Source: Thermobifida halotolerans (GTDB lineage Bacteria > Actinomycetota > Actinomycetes > Streptosporangiales > Streptosporangiaceae). From it: a stretch of DNA of 64,000 nucleotides. The notes beneath the pieces were generated by a model. The model was not told the origin of the DNA and searched no databases. It was given only the letters and a program-made list of their open reading frames with translations. Each line of letters begins with the position of its first letter. Position 1 is the first letter of the stretch. Below, piece by piece: positions 9,274 through 17,213 of the stretch. The position numbers and the translations under genes are program-made. The DNA lies in the NCBI RefSeq assembly GCF_003574835.2, contig NZ_CP063196.1, forward strand, positions 3,720,001 to 3,784,000. The letters run 5' to 3'.

Positions 9274-9302
9274 TTGACTTTTCTGATTTGGGTACTTTAT
9301 GG
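9274..9302 (+). promoter_or_regulatory. Possible sigma-70-type promoter for the cellulase gene
   Basis: TTGACT at 9274-9279 is a good -35 box in an otherwise GC-rich region, and an AT-rich stretch (TACTTTATGG) follows 13-19 bases later and could supply the -10. The exact -10 hexamer and spacing are unclear, so this is tentative. It lies about 110 bases before the CelR-type operator. Confidence 0.35.
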
Positions 9303-9385
9303 TGATCCGCGCCACAGAAGTGGCGGCCGGCGGGCGGGCGACCCCCGATCTTCTCCTGTTGCCAGCCCGAGTCCCCTCCCCTGTT

Positions 9386-9399
9386 TGGGAGCGCTCCCA
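9386..9399. promoter_or_regulatory. CelR-type operator TGGGAGCGCTCCCA
   Basis: A perfect 14-bp inverted repeat, identical to the site bound by CelR, the LacI-family repressor of cellulase genes in Thermobifida fusca that is released by cellobiose. It lies 59 bases upstream of the cellulase GTG. The match is direct; binding here is inferred. Confidence 0.85.
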
Positions 9400-9458
9400 G
9401 CCCTCCTCCGGTCCCACCCACGCCCGTCCGGGCGTGCTCCCCCGAAAGGACACAGGCA

Positions 9459-11291
9459 GTGGGCACACCGACCCTCCTGATGAAACGAATACGCGTCGGC
9501 GCGGTCGCGGCCGCCCTCGCAGCGACCGCGCTCGTCCCGCTGGCGCCCTCTCCCGCCCTCGCCGCCGACGGCGACGACTGGCTGCACACCGACGGCAACC
9601 GGATCGTGGACGCCGCGGGCAACGAGGTGTGGCTCACCGGAGCCAACTGGTTCGGCTTCAACACCAGCGAACGCGTGTTCCACGGGCTGTGGGCCGCCAA
9701 CATCGAGGACGTCACCCGGGCGATGGCCGAACGCGGCATCAACATCGTGCGCGTTCCCGTCAGCACCCAACTGCTCCTGGAGTGGAGGGACGGCCAGGCC
9801 GCGCCGAGCGGGGTCAACGAGTACGTCAATCCCGAGTTGACGGGCATGAGCAACCTCGAGGTCTTCGACTACTGGCTGCAACTCTGCGAGAAGTACGGCC
9901 TCAAGGTCATGCTCGACGTGCACAGCGCCGAAGCCGACAACTCCGGCCACGTCTACCCGGTGTGGTACAAGGGCGACATCACGACGGAGGACCTCTACGT
10001 CGCCTGGGAATGGATCACCGAGCGCTACAGGAACAACGACACCATCGTCGCCGCCGACATCAAGAACGAACCCCACGGCAAGGCCGACGAGGACCCCCGC
10101 GCCAAGTGGGACGGCTCCACCGACGTCGACAACTTCAAGCACGTCTGCGAGACCGCGGGCAACCGCATCCTCGCCATCAACCCGAACATGCTCATCCTGT
10201 GCGAGGGCATCGAGGTCTACCCCGAGGACGGACAGAACTGGTCCTCCACCGACAGCCGGGACTACCACTCCACCTGGTGGGGCGGAAACCTGCGCGGCGT
10301 CGCCGACCACCCCGTCGACCTGGGCGCGCACCAGGACCAACTGGTCTACTCGCCGCACGACTACGGCCCCAGCGTCTTCCAGCAGGAGTGGTTCGAGGGC
10401 GAGTGGAACAAGCAGACCCTGACCGAGGACGTCTGGCGCCCCAACTGGCTCTACATCCACGAGGACGACACCGCGCCGCTGCTGATCGGCGAGTGGGGCG
10501 GCTTCCTCGACGGCGGCGACAACGAGAAGTGGATGGAGGCGCTGCGCTCTCTCATCGTCGAGGAGCGACTGCACCACACGTTCTGGGCGCTCAACCCCAA
10601 CTCCGGGGACACCGGCGGTCTGCTCGGCTACGACTGGGTGACCTGGGACGAGCAGAAGTACGCCTTCCTCGAACCCGCCCTGTGGCAGCACGACAACAAG
10701 TTCGTCGGCCTGGACCACCAGGTCCCGCTGGGCGGCAGCGGCTCCACCACCGGTCTGTCGCTGAACCAGTACTACGGCGACGCCCCGACCGACCCGCCCA
10801 CCGACCCGACCGACCCGCCCACGGACCCCACCGACCCGCCCACGGACCCTTCGGGTGAACTCCAGGTCCAGTACCGCAACAACAGCCTCTCCACCGACGA
10901 CAACCAGATCGGTCCGGGGCTGCGACTGGTCAACACCGGAGGCACCACGGTCGACCTGGCCGACGTGGAGATCCGCTACTACTTCAGCAACGAGTCCGGC
11001 GGCGCCCTCCGGTACTCGTGCGACTGGGCACAGGCGTCCTGCTCCAACGTCAGCGCGTCCTTCGGCTCGCTGTCCGCCCCGGGCGCCGACTCCTACCTGG
11101 CGCTCACCCTCAGCGGCAGCCTGGCCCCCGGCGCCTCCACCGAGGTCCAGGGGCGCGTCCACACGTCGAACTGGGCGAACTTCGACGAGAGCGACGACTA
11201 CAGCCGCAGCGCCGACACCGAGTGGACGGTCACCGGGACGGTGACCGCGCACATCGGCGGAACGGTGGTCTGGGGCGCCCCGCCCGCCTGA
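9459..11291 (+). CDS. cel5B: Secreted GH5 endo-1,4-beta-glucanase with C-terminal CBM3
   Basis: Extracellular cellulase of 610 residues. Residues 1-35 form a signal peptide ending in ALA, followed by a GH5 catalytic domain (about 40-420) with the acid/base Glu204 in KNEP and the nucleophile Glu345 in IGEWGG. A short linker of repeated Pro-Thr-Asp-Pro (443-465) leads to a family 3 carbohydrate-binding module (about 467-610) that should bind crystalline cellulose. The start is GTG 9459, with AAAGGA eight bases upstream; the ATG at 9480 has no ribosome site. The architecture agrees with T. fusca Cel5B, so the symbol is likely but not proven. Control by CelR is suggested by the operator upstream. 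Confidence 0.92.
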   Translation: MGTPTLLMKRIRVGAVAAALAATALVPLAPSPALAADGDDWLHTDGNRIVDAAGNEVWLTGANWFGFNTSERVFHGLWAANIEDVTRAMAERGINIVRVPVSTQLLLEWRDGQAAPSGVNEYVNPELTGMSNLEVFDYWLQLCEKYGLKVMLDVHSAEADNSGHVYPVWYKGDITTEDLYVAWEWITERYRNNDTIVAADIKNEPHGKADEDPRAKWDGSTDVDNFKHVCETAGNRILAINPNMLILCEGIEVYPEDGQNWSSTDSRDYHSTWWGGNLRGVADHPVDLGAHQDQLVYSPHDYGPSVFQQEWFEGEWNKQTLTEDVWRPNWLYIHEDDTAPLLIGEWGGFLDGGDNEKWMEALRSLIVEERLHHTFWALNPNSGDTGGLLGYDWVTWDEQKYAFLEPALWQHDNKFVGLDHQVPLGGSGSTTGLSLNQYYGDAPTDPPTDPTDPPTDPTDPPTDPSGELQVQYRNNSLSTDDNQIGPGLRLVNTGGTTVDLADVEIRYYFSNESGGALRYSCDWAQASCSNVSASFGSLSAPGADSYLALTLSGSLAPGASTEVQGRVHTSNWANFDESDDYSRSADTEWTVTGTVTAHIGGTVVWGAPPA

Positions 11292-11318
11292 CACGTCCGC
11301 TCGGTCGGGAAGCGGAAA

Positions 11319-11368
11319 GGACCGCGCCGCCGCTGGCCACTCCTTGTGCGGCTGCGGCGGCGCGGTCC
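11319..11368. terminator. Strong hairpin between convergent cellulase and gatD genes
   Basis: A perfect 15-bp stem (GGACCGCGCCGCCGC with its complement at 11354-11368) and a 20-base loop sit between the two convergent genes. It ends nine bases from the gatD stop. It can serve both strands; there is no U-tract, as is common in actinobacteria. Confidence 0.7.
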
Positions 11369-11376
11369 CCGTACGG

Positions 11377-12087
11377 CTACAGCACGGCGGCCAGCCGCTC
11401 GTCGTGCAGGCGCTCACCCCACGACGGCGGCAGCGGCGCGATCTCGCCCACCCGCCAGCGCAGCAGCAGGTCGGCGAGCGCCGGGTTGCGCGGCAGCGCC
11501 GGACCGTGCAGGTAGGTGCCGAGGATCTGCCCCTGGTAGGCGCCCTCGGTGGCGTCGTCGTTGCCGATTCCCCTGACCGTGGTCGACAGGGGCTTGGCCG
11601 ACGGACCGATCGCGGTGCGGCCCTGGTGGTTCTCGAACCCGGTGATCCGCCCCACGCCCAGGGCCGGGTCCACGTCCGCGACGATCTCCCCGACCGCCCT
11701 GGTCTCCCCCCGGCCGCTGCGCACGTCGAGAATGCCGACGCCGGGCAGCGGGTTGGCGGCGTCGTCGCCGTAGGTCTCGCCGATGATCTGGTATCCGGCG
11801 CAGACCGCGAAGACCGCCGCGCCCCGCTCGGCCGCCCGCTTGAGCCCGCCGTCGGCGCGCAGCCGCTCCGCCGCGAGGATCTGCGGCCGGTCCTCGCCGC
11901 CGCCGAGCAGGTAGATGTCGCCCTCCACCGGAACCGGATCGCTGGAGTGGACGCGCACGATCTCGGTGGCGATGCCGCGCAGTTCGGCGCGGCGCCGCAG
12001 GATCAGCACGTTGCCCTGGTCGCCGTAGGTGCTGAGCAGGTCGGGGTAGATCCACACGATCCGCAGTGCGCTGCTGGTGTCGCTCAT
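11377..12087 (-). CDS. gatD: Lipid II isoglutaminyl synthase, glutaminase subunit GatD
   Basis: Glutamine amidotransferase (CobQ-like class I) that supplies ammonia to MurT for amidation of D-glutamate in lipid II. The protein has 236 residues; the nucleophile is Cys96 in VFAVCAGYQ, and the catalytic His194 lies in YLHGP. The N-terminal strand WIYPDLLSTYGDQGN is typical of GatD. The gene lies 12 bases downstream of murT and is surely co-transcribed with it. The reaction occurs on the cytoplasmic face of the membrane and affects cross-linking of peptidoglycan. Confidence 0.92.
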   Translation of the reverse strand: MSDTSSALRIVWIYPDLLSTYGDQGNVLILRRRAELRGIATEIVRVHSSDPVPVEGDIYLLGGGEDRPQILAAERLRADGGLKRAAERGAAVFAVCAGYQIIGETYGDDAANPLPGVGILDVRSGRGETRAVGEIVADVDPALGVGRITGFENHQGRTAIGPSAKPLSTTVRGIGNDDATEGAYQGQILGTYLHGPALPRNPALADLLLRWRVGEIAPLPPSWGERLHDERLAAVL

Positions 12088-12099
12088 GGGACTCCCCCT

Positions 12100-13356
12100 C
12101 TACTGGATACGGCCGTAGGCCGTGCGGATCTGCTGGAAGGCCGTGTAGTTGGCGATCACGTCGACCTTGGTGATGTCGGGCTGCTCCGACTTGAGTTCGG
12201 TGAGGATCTGCTCGACGCTGTCGGCCACCTCGAAGGGCACCTCGTCGGTCTCCAGGCGCAGCGCGAGGTCGGTGCGGCGCTCCCCCATCACGAACACGCG
12301 GCGGCCGCGCAGCACCGTGTAGTCCACGTCCCACAGCCAGGAGGTGTCGCGTCCGTCGGGGATCTGCGCGTTCACCGAGAGAATGACCGGCACCCGCGGC
12401 GGGTCCAGGACGGCGAACGACTCCAGCCAGCCCGCCGGGTTCTTGGCCAGCAGCAGCCTGACCTCGACCCCGTTGGTGACCACCGAGGTGTAGCGTCCGG
12501 CGACCGACTCGATCTCGCGCAGCCGGGGCAGCGCCTGCTCGGGGCGGATTCCGTAGGCGGCGGCCGTGGCCAGCGCGATCGCCGCGTTGGCGCGGTTGGC
12601 GTCCCCCGGCAGCCGCAACTGGAGTTTGTGCTTCTGGCCTTCGGGGTCGGTGACCGTGTCGGCGGTGTTGTCCACCGACCACGTGGTGGCGGGCCTGCTC
12701 AGCCCGCACTCGGGGCACTCCCAGTGCGGGTCGGGCTCACGCTTGAGGTGGCCTCCGCACTCGGGGCAGCACCACGAGTCCTCCTTCCACCGCTGCCCGG
12801 CCGCGACCCAGGTCGCGTGCGGCGCGCCGAGTCCGGCCCAGGTGACCAGGGGGTCGTCGGCGTTGGCGACGACGTGCGCCTGGCTCTCCGACAGGGCTTC
12901 CCGCCACTTCTTGGCCAGCAGGTTGATCTCGGAGGCGCGGTCCATCTGGTCGCGGCTCAGGTTCATCAGCACGACCACGACGGCGTTGGTCTCGCGCAGC
13001 ACCTGCGGCAGGTACTTCTCGTCGGTCTCCAGGACACCGACCCGCGCCCTGGGGTGGTTGGACAGCGCGGTGATGTGGCCGGTCGGCATGTTCGCGCCGT
13101 GCTCGTTGGTGGCGATCTCACCGATCTCACGCAGGGCCGAGGAGATCAGCCGGGTCGTGGTGGTCTTTCCGTTGGTAGCGCTGACCAGGGCGATCCGGCG
13201 TCCGCGGGCGAGTTCGGCGAGCAGGTTCGGTTCGACCTTGAGCGCGATTCGCCCCCCGATGACCGAGCCGTCGCCGCGCCCGGTGGCCCGGGACAACGAG
13301 GCCGCGCCCCTGCCCAGCGCGGCAGCGAGCTGGGCACGCAAGGGAAGTTCGCTCAT
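12100..13356 (-). CDS. murT: Lipid II isoglutaminyl synthase, Mur-ligase subunit MurT
   Basis: ATP-dependent ligase partner of GatD that converts D-iso-glutamate of lipid II to D-iso-glutamine. The 418-residue protein carries the Mur-ligase P-loop VSATNGKTTTTRL (about 58-70), a central zinc ribbon with two CPEC motifs (C197, C200, C214, C217) that marks MurT among Mur ligases, and the C-terminal DUF1727 domain ending in VDVIANYTAFQQIR. ATG 13356 is chosen instead of a longer frame to 13452 because it matches the family N-terminus. The gatD gene follows directly. Confidence 0.93.
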   Translation of the reverse strand: MSELPLRAQLAAALGRGAASLSRATGRGDGSVIGGRIALKVEPNLLAELARGRRIALVSATNGKTTTTRLISSALREIGEIATNEHGANMPTGHITALSNHPRARVGVLETDEKYLPQVLRETNAVVVVLMNLSRDQMDRASEINLLAKKWREALSESQAHVVANADDPLVTWAGLGAPHATWVAAGQRWKEDSWCCPECGGHLKREPDPHWECPECGLSRPATTWSVDNTADTVTDPEGQKHKLQLRLPGDANRANAAIALATAAAYGIRPEQALPRLREIESVAGRYTSVVTNGVEVRLLLAKNPAGWLESFAVLDPPRVPVILSVNAQIPDGRDTSWLWDVDYTVLRGRRVFVMGERRTDLALRLETDEVPFEVADSVEQILTELKSEQPDITKVDVIANYTAFQQIRTAYGRIQ

Positions 13357-13437
13357 TGATCCCCACAACGTTCGATGGAAGAGAGTAAGAGACGCCTTCG
13401 CTACAGGCGGCCGTCCCAAGCCTATTGCCCTGTCAAG

Positions 13438-13470
13438 GGCGCAAACCGTCACGACGCCTCGGGTTGCGCC
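13438..13470 (-). terminator. Possible terminator hairpin downstream of the EccC-like gene
   Basis: GGCGCAA at the left and TTGCGCC at the right can pair around a GC-rich loop, with two more C-G pairs after one bulge. It lies about 70 bases after the stop at 13537 and before murT, so it could end the upstream transcript. The stem is modest. Confidence 0.4.
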
Positions 13471-13536
13471 TTCTTCACATTTCCGGAGTGCCCGGTTAAC
13501 ACGTCCGTCCGGTCCCCGGGCCGGTGCGGGCGGCGC

Positions 13537-15468
13537 TCACCCCACCGGACGCCGCCAGTCGAGGCGTTCGGGGGGCGGGCCGACGTTGGCCTCCGCCTCC
13601 TCCCCGGCCGGTTCGGCCGTGTCCGTCCCGGCCTCGGCGTCGGCCTCCTCCGCGGTCCTCAGCGTCGCGGTGGGCAGGGTGAGGATTCCGGGATTGGTGT
13701 CGGCGACCACCGGGGCACCCGAGGGACCGGGCAGGACCATGGCGGTGTGCGGCAGCCGCCGCAGGCCGTAGACGTCCAGCTTCTGGGTGATGAGCCGGTC
13801 GGTGCTGTCCTCGGCCGACAGCGTGTCCTGCTCGGCCGCGTGCGTGGTGGCCTTGCCCCAGGCGGTGGCCGCGCGGATGTGCCGGACGAGGGTGAGCGGA
13901 GCGATCGACTTGGCGGCGTGGCGGACCGGGGAGGCCGCGGTGACCCGCTGGGAGGTGTCGGTGGTGTAGCCGTCGGCGGTGGTTCCGTCCAGCGCGGCTC
14001 CGACGATCTCGGTGAGCGGGTGCAGCCGCACCCGGCGGTCGGCGCCGAGGAAGTCGGCGACGGCCGCGGCCGAGTCCGCGTCGGGCTGGCGCATGACCAC
14101 GGGCAGGACTCCTTCCGCGCGCAGTTGGGCCAGGGCGTTCTCACCCGCCCGCCGGTACAGCAGCACCACCCCGGTGGCCAGTCGCGCGGCGGCGTCGGTC
14201 AGGCGGCGCACCGCCCACTCGGGCAGCGCGTCGGCACCGCACAGGACGATCATGCGCGTCCACGGCCGTCCCGGTCCGCTCCGGGCGGCCCGCAGCTCCA
14301 GCAGTGTGCTGAGCGACTCGGCGGTGTAGGTGCCGTAGGCACGCTCGGCGAACTCCCCGGCGCTGCGGTCGGTGGCGATGATCTTCACCTGGGCGTAGGG
14401 CTCCTGCTCGGCGCGGATGCCCAGTCCTTCGAAGGGCAGCAGTGCCCGACGCAGCGCGCAGGCCCGTTCCGCGGCCGCGGGGTCGTCGGCGAACGCCTCG
14501 CGCAGCTCCTCGCGTTCCCGGCCGGTCAGCAGGGCCAGCGCCGGATCGTCGCGGGCGTCGTCCTCCCCCGGCAGTCCGAGCCACCCGAGTGCGGCGACGA
14601 CCCGTACGATCTCGGCGTCACCGCCCAGCACCGCGAAGATCCGCTCCAGGACGCCCCGGTCGGCGTCGACGTCTCCTCCGGGATCGACGGCCCGGACCGT
14701 GGCGGCGAGGATCGCGGCGCGGCGGCGGGTGTTGAGGTTGGCTCCGAGCTTCATCCGGGGCAGGTCCGCGGGCAGCACCCAGACCCGGGGGATGAGACCG
14801 CAGCGTTGGGTGAGCGCGACGAACTGCCCGGCGACCGCACGCCCCGAGAGGTCGACGACGGTGAGGTCCCCGCCGTCCCTGATCAGGGCCGCGCCGACCG
14901 TGGTGAGCAGCGCGGACCAGCCGATCTCGGCTCCGCCCACGGCGACGACCCGGTGGGTGTCCTCGGAGACCTCGACGGCGTGCCAGCGAGGCTGGGCCTC
15001 GTAGACGCGCCTGCGGTGCTGCCACTCGGTGTACCGGGCGGCGTGCTCCTCCTGCCGCTCCCGGAGTTCACGCCGCTTCCTCTCCTGTTCCGAGGCGCGT
15101 CGGCCCCGTTCTCTGGCGAGCAGTTCTCCCATGTCGCTGCGGCTCTGGGCGAGGACGAGGAACACCGGGAACGCCACGGCCAGGCAGGCGAGGCAGCCGA
15201 GGACGGCGAGGAGGAGCGGCATCACCCCGATCATGGTCAGCAGGAGCATGACCGTGCCGATGAGGACGAGAAGGCACAGGCCGACCAGCAGGGGACGGTT
15301 GGTCTCGGCTTCGGAGCGGCGTTTGGCCGTCTCCCAGTCGGCGTCGGCGGCGCGCTCCTCGGGGGTGGGGCGACGCGGCGGCGGCCCCGGCGAAGGGACC
15401 AGCGTCTCGTAGCGCCAGCCGAGAAAGGGCCTGCCTGACCGTCTGCGCTCCGATCGGTCGTCGGGCAA
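13537..15468 (-). CDS. EccC-like two-helix membrane protein without a canonical P-loop
   Basis: A 643-residue protein of unknown function. After about 58 basic residues there are two hydrophobic helices (about 59-108), a charged coiled-coil-like stretch rich in Arg and Glu (about 115-150), then a large cytoplasmic region. This order resembles the N-terminal part of FtsK/EccC ATPases of type VII secretion. The region GGAEIGWSALLTTVGAALI then LTVVDLSG, and later MIVLCGADALPEWA, look like remnants of nucleotide-binding folds, but I find no GxxxxGK[ST]. It is therefore either a non-ATPase relative or a different protein. It lies between murT and the sigma factor gene. Confident as a gene, weak in function. 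Confidence 0.65.
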   Translation of the reverse strand: MPDDRSERRRSGRPFLGWRYETLVPSPGPPPRRPTPEERAADADWETAKRRSEAETNRPLLVGLCLLVLIGTVMLLLTMIGVMPLLLAVLGCLACLAVAFPVFLVLAQSRSDMGELLARERGRRASEQERKRRELRERQEEHAARYTEWQHRRRVYEAQPRWHAVEVSEDTHRVVAVGGAEIGWSALLTTVGAALIRDGGDLTVVDLSGRAVAGQFVALTQRCGLIPRVWVLPADLPRMKLGANLNTRRRAAILAATVRAVDPGGDVDADRGVLERIFAVLGGDAEIVRVVAALGWLGLPGEDDARDDPALALLTGREREELREAFADDPAAAERACALRRALLPFEGLGIRAEQEPYAQVKIIATDRSAGEFAERAYGTYTAESLSTLLELRAARSGPGRPWTRMIVLCGADALPEWAVRRLTDAAARLATGVVLLYRRAGENALAQLRAEGVLPVVMRQPDADSAAAVADFLGADRRVRLHPLTEIVGAALDGTTADGYTTDTSQRVTAASPVRHAAKSIAPLTLVRHIRAATAWGKATTHAAEQDTLSAEDSTDRLITQKLDVYGLRRLPHTAMVLPGPSGAPVVADTNPGILTLPTATLRTAEEADAEAGTDTAEPAGEEAEANVGPPPERLDWRRPVG

Positions 15469-15602
15469 CGCTCACAACCTCCCACCCGGCCACGAGGGGA
15501 CAGACCGGCGAATCCTCAGGCGATGGACACGACTGTGGCCAATTCGTAGCCATGGTGTCACGGCTTTGCGGAAACCGGTCCACCGGATCGGCGCTGCCCG
15601 CG

Positions 15603-17099
15603 TCAGTCCGGTCCCGCCTGGCACGCGGCCCGGTAGGTCTTGCCCTCGGTGGTCGCGGTGGCTCCGTCGGCCGCGCTGGCCGTGACCGACCAGGCCACCG
15701 AGGCGTCCAGGGGCAGTCCGCCGACGCTGGCGTACCAGTCGCCGGGGGCGTCGCCGGGGGCCATGGCGACCCGCTGGGAGCCGGAGGGACCGGTGACGGT
15801 CAGGGTCACCGCGGTCGCCTCTCCCCGGGTCCGGGCGGACACCGCCAGGGTCCAGGTGGCGGGGCACTCCTCCTCGGTGGCGTCCCGCGCACCGGCGGAG
15901 AGGGACAGCGGGACGGCCGGGGACTCGCCGTCTCCCGGCTCGGGCTCCCCGGCGTCCGGGGAGGCGGGGGCTCCGGAGACCGGGACCTCCGTCTCGACCG
16001 CGTCCGCCTCCGGGGCCCGGGGCTCCCGCGCGGTCGGGTCGGCCGCGGCCGTGGTCTCCGGAGAGGGGACGGAGAGGCGGGGTTCGACCGGTTCCAGGGA
16101 GACCACCGGTACCGCCTCGACCTCGTTGCCGCCCGCCGCCACCTCGGCCAGCAGCGGCAGCGCGGTCCAGCCCGCCAGGGCCAGGACCAGCAGCCCGGCG
16201 GCCAGCGTCAGCGCGGCGGACAGCCGCCCGGGACCGGCGGGGGTCCTGGTCGCTCCGTCGCCCCGCGCGGGGAAGCCGTCGCCGCGGTAGGGGCCGGCCT
16301 GGGCGGCGAACTCGGCGTGGTGGGAGACCAGTTCGGGGTCGAAGGCGTTGGTCAGCAACTGCTCGCGCAGGAAGGCGGGGGCCGCGGCGATGGGCAGCAC
16401 GCCCAGCAGCGACGCGGGGGCCACCAGTGCGGCGCGTTCGCGTTCGCAGTTCTCACACGTGGCCAGGTGACGGTTGATCCGCTTGCGCCACAGCGGGCTG
16501 AACCGGCCGTCCCACCCCCGGAGCAGGGTGCGCAGCGCTTCGCAGTCGCGGCCCCGGGTACGTGCCACCAGCAGCGCGCCTATGGAGCGTTCGAGCTGGG
16601 CGCGCGCGGTGGAGGCCACCGCGTTGGCCTGTTTGACGCCGACGCCGAGGACCGCGGCCAGTGCGGGACCGTCCAGTTGGTGGCGCAGGGTCAGGTGGAT
16701 GACCTCGTGCTCACGCGGGTTGAGACCCCTCATCGCCTCGTGGACGAGGTCGCGTGTCTGCTCCCGGTGGACTTCGGTCTCGGGAGGGCGCAGGGTCTCG
16801 TCGCTCATGTCCGTCGCCTCGTCGAGTGCGGTGAACCGGCCGCGGGTGCGGAGGACGCGGTGGCACCGGGAGCGGGCGATGGCGTACAGCCAGGGGCGCA
16901 GCGCGTCGGGGTCGCGCAACTGGGTGATCCGCTCGCGTGCGATGAGGAAGACGTCGTGCACCGTGTCGGCGGCCGCCTCGGCGTCGTCGAGCAGCCTCAG
17001 ACTGTAGTCGTAGAGGCGATCGGCGTAGGCTCGGTACGCCTCGCTCAGTCCGTCCCGCTCGCCTCTCGCGATCGCGTGCACGATGTCTGCGTCACGCAT
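15603..17099 (-). CDS. ECF sigma factor fused to a zinc anti-sigma domain, membrane helix and exported tail
   Basis: A 498-residue fusion. Residues 1-175 are an ECF sigma factor: region 2 (LSEAYRAYADRLYDYSLRLL, then DTVHDVFLIA) and region 4 (LNPREHEVIHLTLRHQLDG followed by a helix-turn-helix). Next comes an anti-sigma zinc finger, HLATCENC (His211, Cys215, Cys218), then a single membrane helix near 293-317. The rest is a Pro/Glu/Ala-rich stretch and a small exported domain with two cysteines at the C-terminus. ECF groups with fused anti-sigma parts are known in Streptomyces; the activating signal is unknown. The start is taken at ATG 17099, seven bases after TAGGCT; TTG 17105 is the alternative. 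Confidence 0.85.
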   Translation of the reverse strand: MRDADIVHAIARGERDGLSEAYRAYADRLYDYSLRLLDDAEAAADTVHDVFLIARERITQLRDPDALRPWLYAIARSRCHRVLRTRGRFTALDEATDMSDETLRPPETEVHREQTRDLVHEAMRGLNPREHEVIHLTLRHQLDGPALAAVLGVGVKQANAVASTARAQLERSIGALLVARTRGRDCEALRTLLRGWDGRFSPLWRKRINRHLATCENCERERAALVAPASLLGVLPIAAAPAFLREQLLTNAFDPELVSHHAEFAAQAGPYRGDGFPARGDGATRTPAGPGRLSAALTLAAGLLVLALAGWTALPLLAEVAAGGNEVEAVPVVSLEPVEPRLSVPSPETTAAADPTAREPRAPEADAVETEVPVSGAPASPDAGEPEPGDGESPAVPLSLSAGARDATEEECPATWTLAVSARTRGEATAVTLTVTGPSGSQRVAMAPGDAPGDWYASVGGLPLDASVAWSVTASAADGATATTEGKTYRAACQAGPD

Positions 17100-17106
17100 G
17101 GCCAAG

Positions 17107-17112
17107 AGCCTA
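17107..17112 (-). promoter_or_regulatory. -10 box (TAGGCT) of the sigma factor gene, probable leaderless transcript
   Basis: On the minus strand TAGGCT ends seven bases before ATG 17099 with no ribosome binding site in between. Confidence 0.5.
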
Positions 17113-17152
17113 GCCTCGCTGTCGGTTCCGGCATAGTCCCGCCAACGGTGGT

Positions 17153-17194
17153 GGCGCGACCGCGGTCACGGTTCCCCGCTTCCGCGGTCGCGCC
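17153..17194 (-). terminator. Terminator hairpin downstream of the LPVTG gene
   Basis: A perfect 13-bp stem, GGCGCGACCGCGG pairing with 17182-17194, encloses a 16-base loop. It begins 19 bases after the stop codon at 17214 and precedes the sigma factor promoter. Confidence 0.65.
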
Positions 17195-17213
17195 GTCTCG
17201 GGTGGCTGCGGAA

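Larger units (their letters stand above)
8850..9458. other. Intergenic region between radA and the cellulase gene
   Basis: About 600 bases without a credible gene; the short frames here have no homology I recognise. It holds two spaced palindromes (8930-8986), a possible promoter near 9274-9302 and the CelR-type operator at 9386-9399. The rest is GC-rich with no other structure that I can support. Confidence 0.6.

Noticed and set aside
10790-10860. Short tandem repeat that could be read as a CRISPR-like or satellite array
   Set aside because: It encodes the Pro-Thr-Asp-Pro linker of the cellulase; there are no spacers.
9297-11417. 706-codon minus-strand frame over the cellulase gene
   Set aside because: Antisense to a complete GH5-CBM3 protein with catalytic residues; composition is that of a shadow.
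11344-13359. 671-codon plus-strand frame over gatD and murT
   Set aside because: Antisense to two recognised enzymes.
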